NCBI RefSeq assembly: GCF_016921115.1
Contig: NZ_JAFFZS010000042.1
Location: 1 to 61,391 of the forward strand
Origin: Streptomyces actuosus
Lineage (GTDB): Bacteria > Actinomycetota > Actinomycetes > Streptomycetales > Streptomycetaceae
Reading direction: 5' to 3'
Length of the DNA stretch: 61,391 nucleotides
Shown one piece after another: positions 47,801-55,403 of the stretch (positions are counted from its first letter, which is position 1; every line of letters starts with the position of its first letter). The notes under the pieces were generated by a model, which saw only the letters and a list, made by a program, of their open reading frames with translations, ran no database searches and was not told the origin of the DNA. A program made the position numbers and the translations under genes.

Positions 47801-47836
47801 GACTCGGGCCGTCCGTGAACGCGGACGGCCCGAGTC
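47801..47836. terminator. Hairpin downstream of the NarL-type regulator gene
   Basis: GACTCGGGCCGTCCG (47801-47815) and its exact reverse complement (47822-47836) are separated by 6 bases. It lies about 0.2 kb after the regulator stop and probably ends that transcript. Confidence 0.7.
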
Positions 47837-47901
47837 ACCGGCGGTCGCGGTCCGCACGGTTGCCCCGGTCTCCTGGGCCTGGTTCACACCTGGAGACTCC
47901 C

Positions 47902-48138
47902 GTGACCCGAACGCGACCGTTCACCTGGCCCTTCCCCGAACTGGAAGCCCCGCTGCCGCCCTGGGACGCCACCGTCTGCGGCTGCGACTGGGAGCTGTGC
48001 TCCGAACCCTGCGTCATGGCGTCGGCGACGGTGGCCATGTCCTGGGTGGACGACGGCTCGCCCCACTCGGGCTCGGGACAACCGTCAGCGCGGGCGACGG
48101 AGACCGCACAGCCGCGCGAACAACCGGGCTCGCGTTGA
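47902..48138 (+). CDS. Small hypothetical protein
   Basis: 78 residues from a GTG with GGAG seven bases upstream. It contains four Cys residues in a short stretch (VCGCDWELCSEPC), which could bind a metal, and a polar tail. It starts just after the terminator hairpin. Codon use is acceptable, but no family was recognised, so this is a tentative call. Confidence 0.35.
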   Translation: MTRTRPFTWPFPELEAPLPPWDATVCGCDWELCSEPCVMASATVAMSWVDDGSPHSGSGQPSARATETAQPREQPGSR

Positions 48139-48317
48139 GCCTTGTCGTCGCGCGATCGCGGCGTCCCCTCCCCACGGGCCGGCACCGCGAGCGACCGGGT
48201 TCGCTCGCCGACCGCTCGGTCCTGATGCTCTTGGGGCTCATCACCCTGCCGACGGTGTCCGAACCGGCGCAGGCCGCTCAGCGTCCTCCCCCCTCATCTC
48301 CGCGAGGTTCACACCCA

Positions 48318-49025
48318 GTGCTCCACCACCACGGCGGCCGTCGCACCGCCGCACGTCCTGACCGAACGCCACGACGGCGCACAGAAGATCGCCCTGAGCC
48401 CGCCGGCTTCCCCGGCGCCGTGGCCCTGTCCTGCCTTCTGGCCGTCGTCCCGGCCTCCGCCGCGTCGGCCGTCCCCGAGTCGGCCGGCGGCCGGAACTAC
48501 GTCGCCCTCGGTGACTCGTACGCGTCCGCGCCCGGCGTCCCCGAACCGACCGACCCCGGATGCGGCCGGTCCAGCCAGAACTACCCTTCCCTCGTGGCCC
48601 GGCAGCGGTACGCCCACCTGACGGACGTCACCTGCGCCGGCGCCACCACGGCCTCGCTGGCTCTCGGAACGGACGGAAGACCGGCGCAGTACGACGCACT
48701 GCGCCGGGACACCGACCTGGTGACCGTCAGCATCGGCGGCAACGACCGGGTCGGCTTCTCCGCGGTGCTGAAGACCTGCGCGACGCTGAGTCGTACCGAT
48801 CCGACGGGCGCGCCGTGCCGCGGCCACTACACGGAAGGCGGGAGGGAACGCCTGCTGGAGGGCATCGCCACGACGGCACCGAAGGTCGACGCGGTCCTCG
48901 CCACCATCCACCGGCGCGCCCCGCACGCCAAGGTGCTCCTCGTCGGATACCCGCCGGTCTTCGACGACGACGGGACGGGCTGCACCAGTCCGGCCGCCCC
49001 CTTCGCGGCCGGGGACTTCGGCTAC
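48318..49025 (+). pseudogene. Secreted SGNH/GDSL esterase, 5' part (gene split by the 8.2-kb insert)
   Basis: 236 codons. A twin-Arg-containing N-terminus and hydrophobic signal (AVALSCLLAVVPASAASA) precede NYVALGDSYASAPGVP (GDS block with the nucleophile Ser) and VTVSIGGNDRVGF (oxyanion Asn). The reading frame then runs into foreign DNA after FAAGDFGY. The missing end, with the catalytic DxxH-type His, lies 8.2 kb away at 57239-57517. Joined there, the two parts make an unbroken 328-residue esterase. GTG 48318 is the most likely start (GAGGT upstream). Confidence 0.88.
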
Positions 49026-49330
49026 CGAGCGGCTTCCACTGGCCGGGCGCGGGCCGGACCATGCCGACCTCCGTGGCGATCAGCACATGTTCCGGGCAGG
49101 GGTACAGCGCTTCGCGGATGAGGTGTTCGACGGTGTGGGGGCCGTAGGCGTCGGCGGTGTCGATGTGGCTGATGCCGCGGGTGTGGACGGCCTGGCGCAG
49201 CACGCTGAGGGCGGTGTCGCGGTCGTCCGGGTCACGCCACGTGCCGGGGCTGGTCAGGCGCATGGTGCCGAAGCCGAGCCGGGAGACGGTCTTTCCGGCG
49301 ATGGTGATGCTGCCGGCGGGCGGCGCGGGG
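49026..49330 (-). pseudogene. Aldo-keto reductase N-terminal fragment
   Basis: About 100 codons on the minus strand. The typical AKR beginning is visible: VSRLGFGTMRLT, then ISHIDTADAYGP (active-site Asp/Tyr region) and ATEVGMVRPAPGQWKPLG. It stops abruptly at the esterase junction, losing the rest of the barrel including the catalytic Lys/His part. No start codon survives at the N-terminal end, where the frame merges with the preceding ATPase remnant. It is non-functional. Confidence 0.82.
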
Positions 49331-49925
49331 ATCCTACGAGCTCCTCCTGCGGGCAGTGCTGGACGGCGACGTCTACGGCGTGGGCCTGGCTGTCGGGGTC
49401 GCTGGTCACCCGCTGGTGGGGGATGACGTCGTTGGCCAGGAGACGTGCACGCGGTCGTTGACGAGGAGCCGGAAGTGGGCGTCGTAGTCGTGGCTGGTGT
49501 CGACGGGTACGCTCTCGTCGAGCACGGTCGCGAACAGCAGGTCGTACTTGGGGAGCTGCGTGGAGGCGGGCCGCCAGGCGTTCGCGTTCGAGCTGGGGCG
49601 GGGGCTCGGCCCGGAACGCCGTCACGGCTTCGAAGTAGGCGATGGCGTCGAGGGCGGCGCGGTCGATGAGAACGGCTTCGGCGCCCTGTGCGACGGCGTT
49701 GGTCTCGTCGAGGATGCCCTGCGCGGTGATCCACTCGGTGGACTGGGCGGTGTGGTGCTGCATCTTCGGCTGGCCGGCCGCGGCGGCGCGCTTGCCGAGC
49801 TGTCCGGTGCGCGCCACGGTGAGGCCGTGGCCGCGCAGCTCCCTCTCTGTGCGCTTCAGGAGCGTCGTCCTGCCCGTCGAGTGCGTGCCGAGTACGGCGA
49901 TCCGCAGGGGCTGGGAGGTCACCAC
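49331..49925 (-). pseudogene. P-loop ATPase (NadR-like/AAA_28) remnant with two frameshifts
   Basis: Starts with a GTG at 49925 preceded by AAAGGA. It has a clear P-loop, IAVLGTHSTGRTTLLKR, then the downstream region FRAEPPPQLE. Between about 49550 and 49440 the sensible sequence continues in another frame (KYDLLFATVLDESVPVDTSH), and it returns to the first frame at LLANDVIPHQRVTSDPDSQA. Two compensating indels therefore replaced an internal segment. The usual stop is lost and the frame runs on into the AKR fragment. Intact relatives are small ATP-binding kinases. Confidence 0.7.
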
Positions 49926-49984
49926 AGGGTCGGGTCCTTTTCTGGTTCGGGGGCACCAGGCAGGCCGGGCGGAACGGCCGCGGC

Positions 49985-50646
49985 GATCAGCTGGTCTGCA
50001 CCTGGCGGCAGCTGCCGCCGGTGTTCGGGCCGGCGTGGCCCACGGTCTACCGGCGCTTCGCCCAGTGGAGCCGGGACCGGGTCTGGGCCAGGCTCCACCG
50101 GGTGATCCTCGACGAGCTCGGCGCCCGCGGTGAGCTGGACTGGTCGCGGTGCGCGATCGATTCCGTCAGTGTCCGGGCGGCAAAAGGGGTCCGCTGACGG
50201 GACCGAATCCGACCGATCGTGGCAAGCCGGGATCGAAAATCCACCTCATCACCGACCGCAACGGCGTGCCGCTGTCGCTGGGCATATCCGGCGCCAACAT
50301 GCACGACCGCCTCGGCCTCAAGCCGCTCGTGCGCGGGATCCCGCCCCTCCGCTCCCGGCGCGGACCGCGCCGCCGGCGTCCGGCCAAGCTCCATGCCGAC
50401 AAGGGCTACGACTACGACCACCTGCGCACAGGGCTTCGCGGGCGTCGCATCCGCCACCGCATCGCCCGCAAGGGCATCGAGTCGTCCACTCGGCTCGGCC
50501 GCCACCGCTGGGTCGTCGAGCGAACTGTGTCCTGGCTGGCCGGATGCCGACGCCTACACCGCCGTTACGAGCGAAAGGCCGAGCACTTCCTCGCCTTCGT
50601 CGGCATCGCCGCAGCCCTCATCGGCTACCGCCGACTCACCAACTGA
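49985..50646 (+). pseudogene. IS5-family transposase, 5'-truncated, with A4G4 slippery site
   Basis: Upstream frame (49985-50211): VYRRFAQWSRDRVWARLH...LDWSRCAIDSVSVRAAKG. Downstream frame to 50646: GPNPTDRGKPGSKIHLITD (DDE), HADKGYDYDHLRTGLRGR and ERTVSWLAGCRRLHRRYERK, the typical IS5/IS427 catalytic signature. The two frames meet at AAAAGGGG (50182-50189), the usual place of the programmed -1 frameshift. The N-terminal ~50 residues of the first frame are missing, so the element is a remnant. Terminal inverted repeats were not identified. Confidence 0.82.
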
Positions 50647-51055
50647 AACGACGTCCAAAACCCGATGGGTGCAGATCCTTTGAGGGGCCGCCCCACGTCG
50701 CCGGCTTGCTGCGCTGAAGAAACGGCCTGCTCGTGGACCTTGGAACCCGGATTGGATCTGCACCCGACCGTATTCACGGGTCGCCGCACAGTGTTCTGGC
50801 GGCGACCCGCACTCTGTTTACGCAGTGAGGCATGCGAGGCCCTGACAAGTCCCTCGGCCGCCCCGGTGGCCGCGCCCCGCAGGCCGGCCGACCGCGCCCG
50901 TCGCCGCCGCGCGAAGGGGATGACTACCGCTGGCGTCGCCTAAGGTTCTTGAGGATGCTGGCGTCTTCGCCCGGCGGGACTCCTGGCACGCTGCTGCGTG
51001 CCGGTCCCTCGGATCCGTGACGCGTACCCGCGCCGGGGTGTCGGGTGCGGGAGGG
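50647..51055. other. Non-coding stretch after the IS5 remnant, with a 12-base inverted repeat
   Basis: No gene-like frame. GGGTGCAGATCC at 50667-50678 is repeated exactly in reverse complement at 50754-50765, 75 bases apart. It may be the remains of a transposon end or a hairpin; nothing else was recognised. Confidence 0.45.
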
Positions 51056-51547
51056 TCAGGTGAGTCGCCGTCCCATCTTCGCCGACTGGCGGTTGTATCC
51101 CTTCGTGTCCCACCACTCTTCCAGATGGGCATGGACGAGGTGGACGAGCTGCCGCAGCCGGTCGGGAGGGGGCGCGGGCGAGGTGAGCACATCCACCCAG
51201 GACTTGTCCTCCCAGGGCAAAGTGACCACCCAGCGCTCGTCCGGGTGGCCTCGGCGTCCCACAGTCAGCCAGTACGTCAATGTCGCGCTGCGGTCCGGAT
51301 GGTGCTCGACCAACATCTTGATGACGTCGAAACGGAGTCCGTCAGCGGTGCCGTACGAGCGACTCAGGGCCTGTTCGGCTGGTGTCTGTTCCTCCACAGA
51401 GACCAACACCCTTTCACCTCGGCCCACGCTCCAACACGGCGTCCAGCAGGCAGCAGCGCCAGCGACGGCCGGCTGATTGACCTTGTAGGCCGTCAGGAGG
51501 TCGTCGTTCCCGGCCGGGGTACCGATGATAGTGCGAAACTTCTCCAC
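51056..51547 (-). CDS. Hypothetical protein
   Basis: About 163 residues from a GTG (VEKFRTIIGTP). The C-terminal 110 residues look like a folded acidic/aromatic domain (LTYWLTVGRRGHPDERWVVT, PDRLRQLVHLVHAHLEEWW). The ending TKGYNRQSAKMGRRLT is basic. No family was recognised, and the start has a weak ribosome site. It is stranded between the IS5 remnant and the truncated tnpB, transcribed away from tnpB, and may be 5'-truncated cargo of the insert. Confidence 0.5.
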   Translation of the reverse strand: MEKFRTIIGTPAGNDDLLTAYKVNQPAVAGAAACWTPCWSVGRGERVLVSVEEQTPAEQALSRSYGTADGLRFDVIKMLVEHHPDRSATLTYWLTVGRRGHPDERWVVTLPWEDKSWVDVLTSPAPPPDRLRQLVHLVHAHLEEWWDTKGYNRQSAKMGRRLT

Positions 51548-51589
51548 CCGCGGGCACTGTTGAGGTAGGTGGAGTAACCACCGCGGCCA

Positions 51590-52392
51590 TTGGGGCGCGA
51601 CCGGAGACAAGCGCACGCGGCGGGGCTGCCGTACATCACGTCGGCCGAGCTGTCCCGGCTTCGCATCACCCAGGCCAAGCGCACCGCCGAACGCGCCTGG
51701 CTCGCCGACGTGTCGGCGGTCGTCCTGCAGCAGTCCCTGCGGGACCTGGACACCGCCTACAAGAACTTCGTCGACTCGGTCAGGGGCAAGCGGCAGGGCC
51801 CCGAGGTGGGGCCGCCACGGTACAAGTCGACGAAGGACACCCGGCAGTCGACCGCCTCAACACCAACGCCTTCCGCCTCCAGGTCGACCGAACGGTGTAC
51901 GTGGCCGAGGTCGGCGACCTCAAGGTCAAGTGGTCGCGCCGGCTTCCGGCAGCCCCGACTTCTCTGACCGTCACCAAGGACAGCTCCGGCCGGTACTTCC
52001 TCAGCTTCGTCGTGGACACCGAGCCGGACAGCCTCCCCGAGGCGGAGACCGACGCCGGTGTCGACCTCGGCCTGTCCGCCTTCGCCGTCCTGTCCGACGG
52101 CCGGAAGATCGACAGCCCGCGCTTCCTGCGCCGGGCGGAGAAGAAGCTCAAGCCTCTTCAGCGGGAGCTGTCCCGCAAGGCCGAGGGATCGAAGAACCGG
52201 GCCAAGGCCCGCATCAGGGTCGCACGCCAGCACGCCAAGGTGGCGGACCGGCGTCGGGACTGGCACCACAAGGCATCCACACAGATCATTCGCGACAACC
52301 AAGCGGTGTACGTGGAAGACCTCGCGGTGTCCGGTCTCGGCCGGACCCGGCTCGCCAAGTCCGTGCACGACGCGGGATGGTCCGTGTTCGTC
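51590..52392 (+). pseudogene. tnpB: tnpB (IS605 OrfB-like RNA-guided nuclease), 5' part, interrupted
   Basis: The N-terminal third is missing: the readable part begins at AHAAGLPYITSAELSRLRIT. A one-base deletion near 51855 (KDTRQS-) shifts the frame, after which the text continues at RLNTNAFRLQVDRTVYVAEV. The RuvC-type residues present are Asp in AGVDLGLSAFAVL and Glu in QAVYVEDLAVSGL. The gene breaks off after VHDAGWSVFV at the attL of the integrated element and resumes at 56876. It was already decayed (missing 5' end, frameshift), so a working nuclease is unlikely. Confidence 0.85.
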
Positions 52393-52415
52393 AACGGTCG
52401 TTCATACAGTCTTGG
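52387..52415. other. attL junction with element-side arm
   Basis: Core TTCGTC (52387-52392), then AACGGTC and the arm GTTCATACAGTCTTGG (52400-52415). The arm is the inverse of the one at attR. tnpB sequence lies to the left. Confidence 0.75.
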
Positions 52416-52452
52416 CTCCGGGAGGGGTGTGTCGTGTCACCGCTTCTTCCGG

Positions 52453-52920
52453 CTACCGGGCTGCGGGCATCTTGCCGTCGCGCCAGTCGTTCACGCGCTT
52501 GCGGATGCTGGGGAGCATCGGAAGCGCGTCGACCTCTCCGGGCCGGAACCAGCGAACATCCGTGGATTCCTCGGACACCGCCAGTTGCCCGGCCACGGGC
52601 CGGGCCAGGAAGCAGATGGAGAACTCCTGCCGCACCTCGCCGTCGTCATAGGCGAAGACATGACGGGGGTTGGTGTAGGTGCCGACGATGCCGGTGATCT
52701 CTACGTCGTAGCCGGTCTCTTCGCGGGTCTCGCGGACGGCGCAGTCAGGCAGCGACTCTCCAATGTTCATGGCGCCGCCGGGCAGGGCCCACATGCCGTT
52801 GTCACTGCGGCGCTGGAGGAGGATGCGCCCGGAGTCGTCGACGACGACCGTGGAAGCGGCGGGAACCAGGCTGTTCGCGGCCGGGGCGTTGGGATCGTCC
52901 TCGTAGTCACGCCTAGCCAT
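52453..52920 (-). CDS. NUDIX hydrolase
   Basis: 155 residues. The Nudix box is complete: GAMNIGESLPDCAVRETREE followed by TGY, so the metal-binding Glu cluster is intact. These enzymes hydrolyse nucleoside diphosphates linked to another group; the substrate cannot be told here. Its ATG lies inside the end of the XRE-like regulator gene (8-base overlap), so the two are translationally coupled. An XRE-regulator/NUDIX pair is common in Streptomyces integrative elements, where the NUDIX protein may act on a signal nucleotide or on transfer control. Confidence 0.92.
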   Translation of the reverse strand: MARRDYEDDPNAPAANSLVPAASTVVVDDSGRILLQRRSDNGMWALPGGAMNIGESLPDCAVRETREETGYDVEITGIVGTYTNPRHVFAYDDGEVRQEFSICFLARPVAGQLAVSEESTDVRWFRPGEVDALPMLPSIRKRVNDWRDGKMPAAR

Positions 52921-53668
52921 CGACTTCCCTTTCCCATACCGGAGTGCCCCGGTTCCACAGTTCCTCAACGTGCGACGCGAAGCGATCAAACATGCCGTCG
53001 TCCTGGTGACGACGCAGATGCAGCGTGGGGGCATCGTGGCCGACCCGGTGCGTCAGCAGAGGCGTGACGATCATGTCGTCATCGAAGCGGAACACGGACA
53101 GGTGGGCGTGTCCGTCGCTGTACCTCGCGTCGATGCCCGGCTGGCTTCTGATCTTCTCCAACTCGGCGAGCGTCACGCGGATGCGGGTGGAAAGCGTGAG
53201 CGCAACGTCTTCGTCCTGCTCACGCGACCGTGTGAGATCGCTGTCGGGGTCACCGAGCAGGAACCGGACTCGGCATCCCTGGGCCGCCTTCCGCCGCAGC
53301 GCCGTACCGAACCGGGCCTGCTCAAGCCATAGGAAGTAGTTGGTGTACCCCGCGAAGGTCAGCTCTCGTTCAGCTTTGGTAATCAGCGACCGCCACAGAG
53401 AGGCCGGGCAACCGGACCGGTAGGGATAGACGGATACGACCTCACGGTCCGGACCGACCTTGATCGCCTTCTTCGCGGCTGCTGGCCACAACACCGCCTC
53501 GTCCTCTCCGAGCGCTTCACAGACGGCCCACCGGTGACGGGCACGGGGAACCCGCCCGGTCTCGGTGATCCATCGGCCGACGGTCTTGATATCGACGTCG
53601 CACTTCTCCGCTAACTGACGGTCTGTCAAGTGGGCTTGGAGCATCGCACGACGCAGAGCCTCATTCAC
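52913..53668 (-). CDS. XRE-like regulator with DUF5919-type C-terminal domain
   Basis: 251 residues from a GTG with GGGGG upstream. The N-terminal helix-turn-helix is MLQAHLTDRQLAEKCDVDIK, with TVGRWITETGRVP as the recognition region. The C-terminal ~170 residues (SLITKAERELTFAGYTNYFL, GCRVRFLLGDPDSDLTRSRE, ARYSDGHAHLSVFRFDDDMI) resemble the DUF5919/phospholipase-D-like region seen on such regulators. An 11-base inverted repeat just upstream of the start is a probable autoregulatory operator. It is divergent from the two small + strand genes and probably controls element maintenance. Confidence 0.82.
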   Translation of the reverse strand: MNEALRRAMLQAHLTDRQLAEKCDVDIKTVGRWITETGRVPRARHRWAVCEALGEDEAVLWPAAAKKAIKVGPDREVVSVYPYRSGCPASLWRSLITKAERELTFAGYTNYFLWLEQARFGTALRRKAAQGCRVRFLLGDPDSDLTRSREQDEDVALTLSTRIRVTLAELEKIRSQPGIDARYSDGHAHLSVFRFDDDMIVTPLLTHRVGHDAPTLHLRRHQDDGMFDRFASHVEELWNRGTPVWEREVDG

Positions 53669-53683
53669 TGGTACCCCCAGGGA

Positions 53684-53726
53684 CGTTAGGCACGCTTCAC
53701 ACGGTAGACGTACTCCGTGCCTAACG
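53684..53726. promoter_or_regulatory. Candidate operator: inverted repeat CGTTAGGCACG / CGTGCCTAACG
   Basis: Exact 11-base arms at 53684-53694 and 53716-53726, separated by 21 bases. It lies 15 bases upstream of the XRE-like regulator start and between divergent genes, the expected place for its binding site. Confidence 0.6.
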
Positions 53727-53947
53727 GTCGCGGAACGCAGTAGGAACGCACCGCCAGGGGCGGAAGTGTGGTGATGGACAAGACCCCCGCGACCGCGCGA
53801 ACGGCCCGGGGGCATGGACAACCTGAAAGAGCAGGTCGACATGAACCAAGGTATCGCCCGCTTGGCCGAGTCGCCGTTGCGGCTCCGGCTCCCTTCTCCG
53901 AGGTGCCTCCAGTCCGCGCGCTTGATCCATGGTGTGGAGGCGTCGGC

Positions 53948-54310
53948 GTGACCGGACAGATCAACGTAGTGCGACTCCTGCCGTGGGCGGGCCCGGAGGG
54001 CAAGCCGTGCTATCTCGCCGGGGACGGCTCCGGCAGCTATCTCTCGCGCCTCGCGGACAACATGGAGGCGGTGCAACTCGGCCTGGCCGCCGAGCTCGTC
54101 AAGGAAGCCAAGAGAATCCTCGACGGGCGCAAATGGACTCCGGGCGAACTCCACTTGCTGGCCGTTCAGCTGACCGAGGCTCTCACCGATGTGCAGCGCG
54201 TCGCGGAGAGCCGAGGCGCACGCCTGGCCGATCCCGCATGGGATGACCCCGACGTGATCGACGACGAGGACGAAGACGACCCCGCACGGCCCGTTGAGGC
54301 AACCGCATGA
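53948..54310 (+). CDS. Hypothetical protein of the integrated element
   Basis: 120 residues from a GTG with GGAGG at a spacing of 7. The N-terminal part is neutral to hydrophobic (VVRLLPWAGPEGKPCYLAGD), the middle is helical (NMEAVQLGLAAELVKEAKRI, GELHLLAVQLTEALTDVQRV) and the tail is strongly acidic (DDPDVIDDEDEDDPARP). Its stop overlaps the ATG of the next gene. Small acidic proteins of this layout accompany XRE/NUDIX pairs in Streptomyces; the function is not known. Confidence 0.72.
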   Translation: MTGQINVVRLLPWAGPEGKPCYLAGDGSGSYLSRLADNMEAVQLGLAAELVKEAKRILDGRKWTPGELHLLAVQLTEALTDVQRVAESRGARLADPAWDDPDVIDDEDEDDPARPVEATA

Positions 54311-54534
54311 GCCGCGTCGTTCTGCGCTACGTGCCCCACACGATCCGGCATGTACGGGACGGCGGAGTCACCTTCGAAGCCTTCTGCGTCGCGTCCGGGT
54401 GCGACGAGACATCCGGCCCGCAAGATGAACAGGAAACGGCTCAGGACTGGTGCCTGCGTCATACCGGCCGCACGGGCCATGACCTCTTCCGCCGCGTCGC
54501 GACCGACCACGCCCGCGTCACTCGGGACGAATGA
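54307..54534 (+). CDS. Small protein, DUF7848-like
   Basis: 75 residues, ATGA-coupled to the preceding gene. Two conserved-looking Cys residues (EAFCVASGCDE) and the block AQDWCLRHTGRTGHDLFRRV suggest a small metal-binding fold. The wording of the C-terminus (DHARVTRDE) is typical of a family found next to XRE/NUDIX genes in Streptomyces elements. The family name is from memory. A terminator hairpin follows nine bases after the stop. Confidence 0.7.
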   Translation: MSRVVLRYVPHTIRHVRDGGVTFEAFCVASGCDETSGPQDEQETAQDWCLRHTGRTGHDLFRRVATDHARVTRDE

Positions 54535-54542
54535 CCCCGACC

Positions 54543-54574
54543 CGCTGAGCGACGGCGAGCAACAACGCTCAGCG
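54543..54574 (+). terminator. Hairpin terminator after the small gene pair
   Basis: CGCTGAGCG (54543-54551) and CGCTCAGCG (54566-54574) are exact reverse complements around a 14-base loop. Confidence 0.65.
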
Positions 54575-54713
54575 TGTCGGCTGCCCCGCCTGCGTGTCGT
54601 CCCCCTGGTGGCGCAACGGGCGGGGCTCTCCGTTTTTCGGGGGGTTGGTCCTGACTGGGGTAATGGCGCGCTGTGGGCACGTCGCCGGCCGCAGAGACTT
54701 TGGGCGGGAGCTG

Positions 54714-54825
54714 CCATGGGGCGAGTGAACAGAGGGCCTTACGCTCGCCAGCGGATCGGGCAGTCTCTTGAGGCCTGCCTGCAATAGCTCGATCGGCCCC
54801 CTGTTCTTCGAGGCTCGCCCCATGG
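54714..54825. repeat. Imperfect 112-base hairpin of unknown function
   Basis: CCATGGGGCGAG (54714-54725) is matched by CTCGCCCCATGG (54814-54825). Inside these arms GAACAGAGGGCC faces GGCCCCCTGTTC, and CAGTCTCTTGAGGCCTG is itself nearly self-complementary. The region lies between the + strand small genes and the integrase gene and has no good coding frame. A replication or transfer origin, a structured RNA or a transposon remnant would all fit. Confidence 0.5.
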
Positions 54826-55214
54826 TGGCTGCCTAAAGTCTCGGAGGCCGTCGACCCCCAGCCCACCACGTCCCGGGCCGAGACGGCCCGTCGCCGCCCC
54901 TGCCCCTCGGGCGGACTACGTGCGGGGCGTCGGGCGTCCGGACGGGACCGGCGGTCACGCCGCATGCCCGCCCGGGGCGGCGGGGCGCCCCGGGCGGGCC
55001 GTAGGTGTGCCCTTGAGGAAGTAAAGGCTGTTTCGACCGATGCCGGTTCCTTACACGGGGATGGGGCAACTTCCGTGCTTTCAGGCGGTGTTATTGAGGT
55101 CTGTTCTGTCAGGCCACGCTGGCATCATTTAAGGACGAGTGGGACGAGTGACGACAGGCGTCACCGAGACGCAGAGCTGACGCAAGGTCAGCAGGGACCG
55201 AAAGGAGTACCGCC

Positions 55215-55343
55215 ATGGACTGCCGCGCCCCACCCACACACCTGATCTCGGAGGCATACCCAGGTTGCGCGCCCAGCGTTCCCATGACGATCAACGCAAT
55301 CGTGCCGTCAGACGACAGGCGGCGAAGTTCCCGGCACGGATAG
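55215..55343 (+). CDS. Possible 42-residue ORF with strong ribosome site
   Basis: GAAAGGAG precedes the ATG by a good distance, and the ORF runs to a TAG. The peptide has Cys residues at positions 3 and 18 and a basic end (DDRRRSSRHG). No family recognised, and codon bias is weak. It may be a real small protein of the element or a chance ORF. It is convergent with the integrase gene end. Confidence 0.25.
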   Translation: MDCRAPPTHLISEAYPGCAPSVPMTINAIVPSDDRRRSSRHG

Positions 55344-55403
55344 GACCGAAGAGTGCGGCACGGCTCGCGCGGCTCCTCGGCCCTCATAGCGATGGCTGAC
55401 GGG

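Noticed and set aside
54459..54965. Minus-strand ORFs over the hairpin region of the integrated element
   Set aside because: Sequence is dominated by inverted repeats and the frames lack Streptomyces codon bias and motifs.
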